Positions 22,340-37,600 of a stretch of DNA of 64,000 nt are shown here, one piece after another. The stretch covers positions 186,001-250,000 of the forward strand of contig JAHLTZ010000017.1 in assembly GCA_025786725.1 (NCBI GenBank). The letters run 5' to 3'. This DNA comes from Syncephalis fuscata (lineage: Eukaryota > Zoopagomycota > Zoopagomycetes > Zoopagales > Piptocephalidaceae). The notes below the pieces were generated by a model. The model saw only the letters and a list, made by a program, of their open reading frames with translations. It ran no database searches and was not told where the DNA came from. The number at the start of each line of letters is the position of its first letter. The first letter of the stretch is position 1. Made by a program: the position numbers and the translations under genes.

Positions 22340-23407
22340 TTTGGGCTTTGATGTAGCCAACTGTTCAGCCTTAAAATGAATTAGATTAAGTAATTTGTAT
22401 ACAGCGTAATGCACAAATATTAGACCATATTCACAAGACAATTCCATCAAATGCAATAAATTTTGAATGGACTGAAACATTGTATGGCACATCAATCGGT
22501 TGTAATTTCACGCAAAAGTGCTGACCACATGCAATTCATTGCAGAACTTTATATTTGTCATTGCTTACTCGTAGTATATACTGTGCAGAATCGCTTATTT
22601 ACAAAACACGATACTACTGCGTTTAATATTCAATTGATAATAATTACATAACGTTTGTAATGACACTTTTAGTAAAAGCATTTAATTGTTTGACACGGTT
22701 ATAAACAATAAGTGGTTAGATGCGACGATGTATTAGCTTGAATAACCATAAAATCATTCAGACTTTTAGCTTTATTTCATCCGCTATTACGTTTAGCTTA
22801 GTAGCAAATGTATATTTAGATCACAACAATGCATTTTTATTTGGTGGCACCAAATGACAATGGCGCGCCAGTTGATTGTGTAAAGTGCTAATTATATTTA
22901 GTTGCACACTAATGAGAGCATAAACAATTAGTTTGTTAGTTACATATGTAGCTGTAGCACAGCAAAGGGGCGGGCTATGATGTGCAGGATAAGGGGCCAT
23001 TGCACATTTATCTACCAGCTGTTTAAATGGCTACTATGTTATTTTGGTAGAAATAGTGCTAATGGTATACAACTATACAGTCTATACTATTTGGATTAAT
23101 GCTTATTTGGCCATTACGGTATTTTTATTTAGAATATCAATACTAAATTAGGGGTAAAGTTGAGACTATGGCTGAGGTGGTACACATGCAACTAAGCCGC
23201 ATGTACTTTTTTGGTCACATTAATAAAAGTTGATTTGCCACCCTGTTTCGCTGAGATATATTAATCCGCATCCATCGCATCAACGATTAGCGTCAGTTTC
23301 ATTTATTTCTTTATGTAGCGAGTATCCTTCCAAGCACACAAGCTATCCTCTTATAGTTTGCTGTCTCAAGACTAGCCGTTATATCTATTTTCATTTGCAA
23401 ATTCATC
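22340..23407. repeat. Gene-poor DNA; 22555-22800 shared with the repeat at 31 kb
   Basis: 22555-22800 aligns to 31815-32030 in direct orientation. Shared phrases include ACACGATACTACTGCGTTTA, CAATTGATAATAATTA and TTTATTTTACGC/TTTATTTCATCC, followed by CTATTA-GTTTAG. This block lies outside the recent 1.85 kb duplication, so the ancestral unit was longer. 22900-23407 holds nothing clear; the last ~100 bp are the leader of the tetraspan gene. Confidence 0.55.
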
Positions 23408-24269
23408 ATGTATCGCTCTAGCTCCACCGGAACGTTTACTTCTTACAACACTATGAGTTATGTTGATCGAGACAATAGTAGTATCAACAGTAGTTATTCA
23501 AAGATGGTAAGCATCATGTTACTACACGAACAAGTCAGTTGCTTACTATGATGACCTACAATTTAATATTTATAACGCAGCCTTATCTAGCGTAAGTCTA
23601 AACTACCGTAAATCAATCATTTGTTTATCAATTGCTAACTATCAAATTGTTCAGTTTGTTGAATATTGCACTTTTGATAGTGGCATCAGTTTTTTCCATG
23701 GCTGCCCTCATACTCTATGCGCGACAAAATAATTATCGCCATCACAGCTTGCCGGTAACAAGTTCAAGTCAACCTTTGAGTGCCACTTCAAACACCGACA
23801 AGTACAAGTCAACAAGGCAACGACATAGGTTTGGCATTACAGGCCTTTCCTTCAATACCGTTTGTCTGGCGCTTATCGGTAACTTATTTGTTATGGGCAT
23901 TCGCCGATATCAATCCAATGTAAATACAAATCTACTAAGCTATAGCATAGCATCATTTGTACTGGATATTGTGTTTCTGGTAGGTCAATCATCATCATTA
24001 TTATAGCAATCATTAACAGGTTGTTTCAGTTCCCAGCTATTATTGTAAGCTGGTGTATCCAATACTTTGATCACTGGAGTACCGCAGATAAAAAGATATT
24101 GTTTCTACTAAACTCAAGTTTCAAGTTTTTCTGTCTTGCTATTGTTGCCGAGTTTTTCTTTCAACTTAACGTTTGGGACTTTAGTTTTGGCAACGAAAAA
24201 GACCAAACCGTATTTATACGCTTTTTATCTGCCGGAGTGTTACTATATAGTACCTCAATTGCCCGTTAA
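23408..24269 (+). CDS. Four-TM (tetraspan/MARVEL-like) membrane protein with an 11-nt microexon
   Basis: Four exons, 23408-23506, 23581-23591 (11 nt), 23655-23979 and 24030-24269, give 224 residues in one continuous frame. All junctions are GT-AG. The microexon (CCTTATCTAGC) encodes PYL plus part of the next codon and is needed to keep frame. The N-terminal 33 residues are polar, rich in Ser, Tyr and Asn. Four hydrophobic segments follow: LLNIALLIVASVFSMAALI, SFNTVCLALIGNLFVMGI, ASFVLDIVFLFPAIIVSWCI and NSSFKFFCLAIVAEFFFQL. A basic loop lies between the first two. The layout fits fungal MARVEL-like or Sur7-like proteins of the plasma membrane, but I see no diagnostic motif, so the family is a guess. 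Confidence 0.75.
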
Positions 24270-24527
24270 TACTTATAAATATTATTATAACTCAATAAAA
24301 GATTGTTTTACCAAGCACTATTGTAAATTATTCAACTATAATGTTTACGCCATTCTACTAGGAAGAACGGTATATCTGAGGTTATAAACATAAAACATTC
24401 CTATTATTTCATAAAGGTCTTAATCGTATACAAATAGTATTAATGTTTAATAAGGTACATCTCATATTCTTTTTATATTAATTGTATCAAATTGGTAGTT
24501 GAAAGAATAGCAATTTATTGTAGATTG

Positions 24528-26382
24528 TTATTCTAGCTTTGCACGCTTAGCAGCATTCTCATCCGACTGTGCCACTTCAATAGACTGACGGGCCATAGCC
24601 AATGCTCCTTCTTGTGTCTGGTTACCTAATTATCATCATTCATATATTATACATACTGTTTACCAGCTACTCTTATCGTACTTACCACCAATAAATCCGC
24701 TATGATGGACAAAAATGCATCCCTACAATATTTAGACACATAAACAATAACCGATTAGATGCAATACTCTACTGCTAATCCTTATCCGCCAAATACTTAC
24801 CGGAATACCTGATTTACCAGAAAGCTCTTCATCTCGAATACCACGCCAACTACAAATGCATCATTGCTATAGTTAGTGGCTGGTATAAAATTTTATTTTC
24901 CCACTTACTCCTCTGCCAATGGTAATCGTGATGCAAATGAATCAGGTGACGTAGGAATAGCCTGTACTCGCCAGCACTTCTTTTCATCCTCGTACAATAC
25001 GTACAATGGACGCAAAGTCGATGCTTCAGTGATGCCTTGTTCTTTCTCCAGTTCAAAAAGATGTTCCTAGCAATACATTAATAAATCAGTCATCCGTCAT
25101 TAATATCTACTTCCTCTTACCTTCCATGGACAGAAATGTTCCAAGCAAAGAATAGCACCAGAGGCATCAACGTCAAAACGACGTTCCAACGCGTTTTCCA
25201 CAAGAGCACGAGCGGGCAGCCAGGCTAAACCAAGATATCGGACACGGTCTAGGAATTCCTGTCCAGCCATTTCCATAGCTTGAAAGAATCGCACCTATCA
25301 TACCTATTAAATATACAATTCAAGTACCGAAATGTCTTTCTAGCCTACATTCATATCTTCATTTGGCTGATTCCACCAAGGATTCAATCGGCCTACTCGT
25401 GATGCCAAGTGCGTACGATCAACGTAAGCAGGCTGGATCTCTGTCGGATACTGTTGGATGCCGTTATCAATGCCTAGTATTGGTTAGACTCTATAGTGCT
25501 CTATCTTTATTATCCAATAATAGGCATTACCATCTAGCGCTTCAATAAAGTCCTATTTACAGCAATCATTTAAGCATACGAATTAAATAGTGTTGTCATC
25601 TTACCCGATAGATCTTTTGATACAATAACTCCACCTTCTCATTCGACTCTTCTAATCCTAACTGACCAGCAATCACTTGTTTGCCAAAGTGCCTAATAAT
25701 AATAATAAGTAATAGATACATTAACTAACTAATTAACTAATTAACTAATTAACTAATAGCTCACTTGTATACAAGACCGGCGCTACTTAGTTTTGTCACT
25801 GTTTTATCGCTAAATGTCTCGCTGAATCCTCGCTAATCCATGGTTATTTTCTACATACTAACAAGCCAATTACTTACCTGATGATGATCAAAACGTAACT
25901 GCTCTGGAATGTACTCGCCACCAACATCAACCACCGCATCACATTGAGCCAAAATACTCGCGTCGCGTGTTCTCCGAATTTCTACATTGATTACAATTGA
26001 TATTTAATGGTCTACTACTGTTTTCTACACCAACGTTTATACTTCACTACTTACCTGCTCCTTTAAATTCCGGTGTTAAGCGTAAAATAAACAAAGCTAA
26101 TGCTTCATCACTATTTAAGTATTACACGATTAACTACAGCCATATCAATAGCCACTTTATCAGTGCAGTACTTACCAGTGAAACGTGCCGTCATGGGTAC
26201 CAATAATCTATAGTGCAATAATAAATTACATATAGGTCGCTGTTTATTACACGCCAACTTACTTTACTCATAGCTACAAAATCAATCTTACTAAACAGAC
26301 GTTTTACTAAGAGTCGGTTTGTTGACAAAGCTATTTTTGCTGTCGTTAATGGAATGGAATTAGAAAGCAAACGAGAAAACAT
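24528..26382 (-). CDS. MYG1: MYG1 family 3'-5' RNA exonuclease (DHH-like fold)
   Basis: About ten short exons from ATG 26382 to the stop at 24528-24530. The family start [20 protein letters not shown] is split by an intron. It is followed by [73 protein letters not shown] and [16 protein letters not shown]. These are the MYG1 (UPF0160) blocks, and the His/Asp residues in THDGTFH and DHHQ are the presumed metal ligands. MYG1 is reported to process RNA in the nucleolus and mitochondria. The N-terminus is Leu, Ser and Arg-rich ([19 protein letters not shown]), consistent with mitochondrial targeting. The gene is head-to-head with RPP1, 109 bp between starts. Confidence 0.9.
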
Positions 26383-26491
26383 TAATTTAGATAGCGTTTT
26401 ATTTTATTTTTTATTTTATCTCAAGCGTTCTACGTGTACTTGTCGTTTTAGCTTATTGGAATTGTCCACTCAATAGAAGAGGCATGCCAAT

Positions 26492-27688
26492 ATGTTTTGT
26501 GATTTATCTTTAACACTACCGAACAATGCTACAACAGCTAGCTACACTCAAATACTAACTACAGCTTATGAATGTACGTTTTACTTAATGTCTTGTTTAA
26601 ATTCGCTTTTTGTTCTAATACCGTTAATACAGTAGGATATCGCGTAGTAGCATGCAACCAAGAGATATCAAGTAAAGACTTGGCCAAGAAGGTAATCACT
26701 GGTAGTATATATTTACAAGTATCGACTAATATATACATTTTAATAGGCACTACGTCCAATAACTATTCCTCAAGCGACACCTCGTCCGCGTACATTGCTA
26801 CGTCTTACTGTTCAGCTAGAGGCGGCCGACCACAATTATAGCATGGTAATAGTAGATGGTATCAGTAGTTGTAACTAGTTAACAATTGTATCAATTGAAT
26901 AGGGCGCAGGCAATACGTTGCTAGCACCATTTGATCTAATTGCCGTGCGACCAACAACGGAAAAGGCATTTCAAATTGCTTGCGGAACATTGGATGTGGA
27001 TATCATCTCGTTAGATTTGTCAACACGGCTACCTTTCCATATTAAACATACACTGGCCAATCAAGCAATATTACGTGGTATTCAATTTGAAATTGCTTAT
27101 GCACCAGCTATTCGCGGTAAATATTGCTATGATTTAAATGGATACTTTATTATTCATAACTAATATTTAATACAGATGCTGCGGCACGACGTCACTTTAT
27201 TGCAAATGCCGCCTCGTTAGTTCGTGCCACTCGTGGTCGTAATTTATTTGTGTCAAGCGATGCAGCTAATGCTTTCGAGTTACGTGGTCCATATGATGTC
27301 ATTAATCTGTAAGTAGATATCAATTATTATTGTGTTAGAAATACTAATCATGGATTATAAAGTTGTTCACTTTTTGGTTTAAATCAAGCTGTGGCCCGTG
27401 ATTGCATCACATCAAATACACGACAAATACTATATCATTCAGGTAAGTACAAGTTTAATAATTTAATAGAATTGACATTAAACTTTTGATATAATAAACT
27501 AATAAATCATTTGTATTTTTACTATGTTAACACAACACTTGACAGCAACTCGCCGTTCAGTACACAAAGGTACCGTGGCTTTGGCCGATGATATTAATAC
27601 TGCATTGAATGAAAAACCCGCAGTATTTATTCATAATAATGGCGAAGATGACAATGACAATGACAATGACGAGATGGACACCAAGTAA
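26492..27688 (+). CDS. RPP1: RNase P/MRP protein subunit Rpp1 (p30)
   Basis: Six to seven short exons. The first junction (GAAT|TAGGATAT) gives TAYELGYRVVACNQEI. Family blocks follow: LLAPFDLIAVRPTTEKAFQI, LDVDIISLDLSTRLPFHIKH, AILRGIQFEIAYAPAIR, FIANAASLVRATRGRNLFVS, NAFELRGPYDVINLCSLFGL and RRSVHKGTVALAD. This is the Rpp1/p30 TIM-barrel-like subunit shared by RNase P and RNase MRP, acting in tRNA 5'-end maturation and rRNA processing in the nucleus. The C-terminus is acidic, with repeated Asp-Asn codons (27645-27685). It shares a short promoter with the divergent MYG1. Confidence 0.92.
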
Positions 27689-27787
27689 TAAACATGGTCA
27701 TCATTAATACAATTATTAATAAAACTATACATATCATTTGTATATCATTATTATTATTATTATCAATTATCATCATAATTGATATCT

Positions 27788-30832
<3,045 letters not shown>

Positions 30833-31185
30833 GATTAAACGCTTGCTTATTATATATGTACGTTAGGGGTAGAGTCCGACGGAGTAAACGAAAAGTACAA
30901 AGTGCTTCCGATCATAGAAAAAAAATAAAAAAATAATGCTGCTTAGAAAATCACCACCAAGAACATGCTTGTCACTTTCTCAAGCAAGTCGTTTGATAAA
31001 ACTTTAAGCATCAGTATCTAATAAATCGACTATGATATCCTCACTATATACAGGTTATCTTTGATTGATCATATAGAGTCTGATAGGCATTATTTTATAT
31101 GAAATAGCGTTTTTTGTTAAATTAAAATAATATATTTATTAATACAATTCGTACAGCTAAATGTGTAATTGTTGATAATAGAATA
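30833..31185. other. Upstream region of MEF1
   Basis: This is an AT-rich leader and promoter zone with an A-rich tract at about 30919-30937. No gene or clear motif was found. Confidence 0.4.
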
Positions 31186-32035
31186 ATATTATCGTTTAAA
31201 AGTTGAATAAATCGAAGCATTGTCTAAACTTCATATATGAATGGGCCGAACGGCAATCGCCAAATGATCTTGCTTTTTTGTGAATATATATACTTAAATT
31301 ATATTTAATAATAGTCCAATTACACCGACAATGCCAATATCTTGGAGAAATCGGTTATTCCTCTTCTACAGTACACACAACGCATATCATATAATTAACG
31401 TATAAATTAATAATATGAAATACTAATTACCATCTATCAATACAAAGAATTGAACACACACAGTGCATAGCATGCTAGCACATAGTTGACTGACATATAA
31501 TTTCAATTACCATCTATTAATGTAAATAATTAAAACACAGTGCATAGTCAATTGATGTAAAATACCACTTGCATTCTATCTATGTTTAATTATAAAGCAG
31601 ACAATGAATAGTATAGATTAGTATATGGTTAATTAATACACAATGTCACTAATTCTTATTAATACAAATAATTAGACACAAATATGGCAGTGCTTATAAT
31701 TAACACATAATCAATATACAATATCGTTTGTCCCCTATTAATAAAATTATTAATGTATGAAATATATAGTGTGGAATTAGTACAGAACTTTTATTTGTAG
31801 CGTGTATAATATAGAATTATCTGTCTACAAGACACGATACTACTGCGTTTACTGCTCAATTGATAATAATTATATGCCGTTTATATCGACACTTTTAGTA
31901 AACATGTGTAAATATTTGCCATAGTTATAGGCAATAAATGGTCAGATGCCATAAATTATTATCTTGAATAACCACAAATCAACAAAGCTTTATTTTACGC
32001 ACTATTATGTTTAGTGTAATGGCCTTTGAAAGTAT
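31186..32035. repeat. Third, diverged member of the repeat family, with tandem units
   Basis: 31190-31420 aligns to 20690-20930, sharing phrases around AGTTGAATA-ATCGAA-CAT and CCAATTACACCGACAATGCC. 31425-31780 holds several degenerate ~75-bp units with a core like TTACCATCTATTAATAC-AA. 31815-32030 aligns to 22555-22800. The segment equivalent to 21480-22550 is absent, so this member has a large internal deletion or the others an insertion. It lies between MEF1 and the IFRD gene. Confidence 0.65.
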
Positions 32036-32190
32036 TCTTGTTTATTGCAACGATTTGCACTTTATTTATATTCATAATAATTATTCGCAAATAGTTACAT
32101 TTATAAATCCATATTGGGTGTAAAGATAAGTATTTTGTAGTGGCATATTTGTCTTTGTTATCAAATGTCAAATTACTTTTTTAGATTTAA

Positions 32191-33998
32191 TTATGATGAA
32201 TCCCCGTCATCAGCATAAGCCGATGAACCGTTGGCACCCAAAACAGTAAGTCGTTGATCACGGCCTTTTTTAAGTATACGACTACGCTCTTTCGATATTT
32301 CTGAAGTTGGAGAATTAACTTGACGTAGTTCAAGCTGTTCCATCGCGTGTCCCAGTTGGGCACCGGCACCAAAGTCAAATATATCTTGCAGCATGTCATT
32401 TTCCTAGCAATCATTAGTCACTGTTTGCTAAATAGACAATGGCTAAATAATAGTACTTACTTTAAAATGGACATGTAATCCTTCACCTAATACTTCGCGG
32501 AATATTTGTAATCGGCGTAGCTGGTCTAAGTAATCAGCAAATTGGTTAGCAATGTTATGCAAAGTGCTTTAAATAATGACTTACTCCAAGATTTAAATGT
32601 AAAGATTTTTCCATGGAATTTAAGTTTTAGTTCTGGCGCTTCGCCATCCTATCATCAATGTTACTACAATCATCTTACACCATCTACATCTACACTTACC
32701 TCAATGGTGTGTAATACATCGCGTACGACAGTTTTTTGAACAGAGCGTTTCTTTTTGCTTTGACGCTTGCTGCTTTCTGTGAATTTAATTGCAATTAATA
32801 TATTTAAATAGTAACTTGAATCAACCTACCATTTGTCAAATCATACAATGCAAGTAAAATTGCATCTCGCCGTTCGTCTAATCCTGATGTACTCTGAGTA
32901 GAAAATAGCAATTGCATCAATATTAATATCAATATCGTTTGCTAGCTATATTACTTACAACACCATTTTTACTAAGTAATTCATACATAAGAGCAATATT
33001 TTCACCACTAGCCATACGCACTTCAGTGTGCGGTGACTCGAGTAGACGTATATGAACAGCAATTGTACTATTAAATAGATTAGCATCAACAAATAGATTA
33101 ATACACTGCAATCAATGCTTACTTTGTAAATATTTGCTTAGCATATCCCATATCATCAACACATGTTAGCAATAAGCCAAATGCATTCAAAATAGCCCGT
33201 TGAGCATTGGGTTGATTTGCCGCCGTATTAGACGGACTAACCAATTGCTGTGAGTAGAAATTAAGCAGATCAAATGTGTCACCGGCATCTTCACTGCCCA
33301 CAAAGCAGGACACCGCCAATGCGATAGCACCAGCTTCTCTTAACTCTGCTGATCCCGTGTGCGTAATAATGTATTTGAGGGAAAAGCACAAATCTTGAAA
33401 TAGTGCATCTTGACCTGGACCCAATGTAATAAAGCACAGACTCAATGCTAATAAAATGTTGTTATTAAATATAACAAACATCGCATCAATTCTACTTACC
33501 ACGCATACCAAGAGCATTTTCATGTGCACTTTTTTCCCGTTTAACACATCGTTTTAAAGAATCAATTACCGTTTCTTTGCATCGATCCAATTTATCAACA
33601 ATATAATGATGGGCAAGAACATCAATTAATTGATTCAGCGCCTTTTCTCGAATACTATATAAACAGTTAATTGAATGTACTATAAAATAATAAATATTAA
33701 TAAATTACCTTAGCCGCTTTTCACTCAAGTCGTCTACCGCTTGGTCAAATGCATCTTCCCAAGCGTCATCACGGAAACGTCGACCATTACCGCCTGTCTC
33801 CTCATCACCATCAAAGCGACTGGATGTATCTGAATCGTCGCTATCAAGGCCCTCATCGTACTCATAGTCATTTCGTTCAGGACTAGGGGCCCGACTTCCT
33901 ATTCTACTATTCACTTTACTACTGCCAGCGCTAGTAGCACGACTCGATTGACTCGAGGGGCGTTTTACTTCTTTACGTACAGCTCTTACACGATGCAT
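32191..33998 (-). CDS. Interferon-related developmental regulator (IFRD) family protein
   Basis: About six exons from ATG 33998 to the stop at 32191. Residues 1-60 are basic and Ser-rich (MHRVRAVRKEVKRPSSQSSR), then acidic (LDSDDSDTSSRFDGDEE). The middle part reads as helical repeats with the IFRD landmarks FITLGPGQDALFQDL, SAELREAGAIALAVSCFV and EVRMASGENIALMYELL. The C-terminal block LQDIFDFGAGAQLGHAME matches the family's conserved RDIFELG-like end. IFRD proteins act as transcription co-regulators in animals, and Ifrd1 homologues can bind ribosomes. The role in fungi is not well defined. The gene is divergent from POL2. Confidence 0.82.
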
Positions 33999-34618
33999 TT
34001 TTCTTTTCTCTCTCTTTAATTAAAAAAGAGGCAATAAAGCTTAATATTGACCAACAATTGCTTAATTTCGCAAATAGTGTAAAAGAGAAAAAGAGCAATA
34101 AAACAAATTTGTTCGTTGTTTTTCGATGGTTTCTACTTCATAGTGACTCCTCTTTCATATGACAAATATGACGTCACTTTTAGTCTTAGATATGTTAATG
34201 ATAGCAAGTAGCTTATTAATGCCTTTACACTATGTATTATCGAACAACCATATACAGCATTATAGTAGCCACCATCACCTAGCATGACCTATCGGATACA
34301 CTTTTACTCGGTAGCGAGGATAATACAGTTACAGTATAGACGATCAACGATCACATGACATAAATTTATTTGAATAAAGTATGATTGACTGAATATAGAT
34401 TATAATATTAGTATTAGAAAATATAAATCAATCGATTGTTAAAATTTTTACAGAAACGCGGTAAAAACGACACGACCAAAGTAGACGCGTTGTGTTTACA
34501 AGTGCGCGTTTCTCGTCTTATTTTTCTTCTTTATTCCAACGATTACGCCATTTACCATATATTAGTAGGCCACGCTCTTGCGCTACATTGAATTCAATTC
34601 TGCTATATATTCTTCTAC
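33999..34618. promoter_or_regulatory. Divergent IFRD/POL2 promoter region
   Basis: 620 bp between divergent starts. Near POL2 it holds an MCB-type element (ACGCGT, 34485-34490) and related CGCG sequences at about 34455-34460 and 34503-34510. The remainder is AT-rich without other clear motifs. Confidence 0.5.
34485..34490. promoter_or_regulatory. MCB (MluI cell-cycle box) ACGCGT upstream of POL2
   Basis: A perfect palindromic ACGCGT lies 129 bp ahead of the POL2 start codon. Nearby are AACGCG (34455-34460) and GCGCGTT (34504-34510). In yeasts the MBF factor binds such boxes to time replication genes to G1/S. Use in this species is inferred. Confidence 0.5.
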
Positions 34619-37600
34619 ATGACACGCGACATCGGTCCGTTGCCCGGTGTCGGTCGGGGTAAACGGCCCTACCGTGCTGCCTACCAGCAGTCGGGTTCTC
34701 GTATTAATAATTACAAGATTGGTGGCGGCAATAACAACAATGCGTTAACTAATGCCGATAATGAGCCAACAAATCTTGATCAGCAGTTTGAAAATACTCA
34801 AGCTATGGATACTATTGATGAACGTATGGGCTTTTATCGATTTCAGGAAGGACCGCCTCGTCTAGGTTGGCTTATTAATATGCACCCTGTAGGTATATGA
34901 TTATAATGATATATTTATATTTACACTAATGATTTATATTTATATTTATATTTATATTTATATTAGACATTAGTTCGTGATAAAGATAATCCATCAGGTC
35001 GGGCTGGTGTTGATTACTATTTCTTAGAAGAGGATGGTAATACATTTAAAGCTACCATTGTTTCTTCACCGTATTTTCTTATTGGATGCAAGGTAAATAT
35101 GGCGTATTATAATAGTTTTACAATGCTAACAAACTGTTTTTACATTATAATATAACATTAGCCTGGTTCAGAGTCAGAAGTGGAAGACTTTTTAAAGAAA
35201 CAGTATGAAGGCACTATTGAACATATAGAACAAGTTAATAAGGAGGATTTGAATATGCCAAATCATTTACTAGGACTGAAGCGTACATTTATTAAATTAT
35301 CATTTCGATCAGTACGCGAATTACTGACTATTCGTAAAATTATAATGCCAGCCGTAAAACGAAATGAAGCAAAATTGGATATGGAAATGAACACTCTAAT
35401 GTCAACTGAGTAAGTAGTTTAACTATTTATATATATAGCCTAATGAATGGGTAGACCATTGGCGGATAAATTACGAGATACAACTATATCTAAACGATCA
35501 GCCACAGAAATTCTTGATAATGTTATTGATATTCGAGAATATGACATTCCATACTATGTACGAGTAGCTATCGATAATGGTAAGTTAAATAATATATAAT
35601 AGTATATAATAGTATATAAATACCTAATATTATATTATAGATATCCGCGTTGGTCTATGGTATGATGTTAAGGCTCTTAATGGCACAATTACATTGACCC
35701 ATCGACCGGATCTTGTAAAACGCCCAGAACCAGTTGTATTGGCATTTGATATTGAAACAACTAAACTGCCATTAAAGTTTCCTGATGCCACTATTGATTG
35801 TATTATGATGATATCTTATATGGTCGATGGTCAAGTAAGCCATCTAGTAACACTTATTAACGTTGATTAATATTTAATTGAACAAAGGGATTTTTAATTA
35901 CCAATAGAGATATTGTAAGCCAAGATATTGATGATTTTGAATATACACCAAAACCAGAATTTGATGGGCCATTTCATATTTTTAACGAACCGGATGAGGT
36001 AAATTATTAATGCCAGTATATTATTATTAATATAGCTACTTAATATTCAATATTATAATAGGCCAGTTTATTAAAACGATTCTTTGAACATATTGAAGAA
36101 TTACGCCCTACTGTAGTAGCAACTTATAACGGTGACTCTTTCGATTGGCCTTTTGTTGAGGCGCGTGCCACAATTAATGGCATTGATATGAGACAAGTAC
36201 AGTAGATGATATTTACATTAATAACAGTGTTGCTAATAACTGACTGTATCTAATAGGAAATTGGATTCTATAAAGATGACCAAGATGAATATAAATCACG
36301 CTATGCCATTCATATGGATTGTTTCAAATGGGTAAAACGCGATAGTTATCTACCAGTAGGCAGTCAAGGTCTTAAAGCAGTGGCCAAGGCCAAACTTGGA
36401 TATAATCCTGATGAAATCGATCCAGAAGATATGACACGGTAGGTATAATAGATTAATATATGATTATAATAATTAATAATTAATATCTATTTGTATTTGT
36501 ATTTGTATATAGGTTTGCGGCGGAAAGACCTCAAACACTTGCTCAATACTCGGTTTCAGATGCTGTAGCCACTTATTATCTTTATATGAAATATGTAAAT
36601 CCATTTATCTTTTCTCTTTGTAATATTATTCCATCTAATGGAGATGAAGTATTACGTAAAGGTAGTGGCACCTTGTGTGAACTACTACTTATGGCAAGTT
36701 AATTAATAGTCATTACTTATAATATTTTATTAATATTGCTACTATAGGTTGAAGCTTTTCGGGCCAATGTCATTATTCCTAACAAGCACCAAGATCCACA
36801 CGAAAAACTATTTAATGGACATTTACTTGAAAGTGAAACCTATGTTGGTGGCCATGTTGAAGCATTAGAGGCTGGTGTATTTAGAAGTGATATTCCATTA
36901 CAATTCAAGCTTGTTCCTTCAGCTGCTCAACAGGTAAATAGACCATTAATAACTGTTAATATATCAATATTAATATTGATATTAATATCAATACAATTAT
37001 AGTTAATTGATCAAGTAGATGCAGCTATTAAATTTACGGTAGAAGTAGAAAATAGCAAATCAATGGCTGATGTACTTAATTACAATGAGGTATAAATATA
37101 AATATTTATTTAAACTATTTAAACTTACTTTAATATTACTAGATCCGAGATGAAATTATACGGAAATTGGTAGATTTGCGTGATCGACCTGAAAGATTAG
37201 AAGAACCAAAATTTATCATTTGGATGTAGCAGCCATGTATCCAAATATCATTCTTACTAATCGATTACAGCCTGATGCCATTGTTGACGAACGTATTTGT
37301 GCCACTTGTGACTTTAATCTACCTGGTAAAAAGTGTGACCGTCGTATGAACTGGTTGTGGCGTGGCCAATACTTCCAGGCCGATAATAACGAATATAGAA
37401 TGATTAAACATCAATTGACATCAGAACAGTTTCCCGGTAAACGCGTGTCAGATCCTATGCGACCATTCCACAAGTTAACCGATACAGAACAAGCAACTAT
37501 AATGCGTAAACGCATATCTGATTATAGTCGACGTGTTTATACCCGTGTCCATGCCACCAAGGTTGTGGAGAAAGAAGCGATTATATGTCAACGAGAGAAT

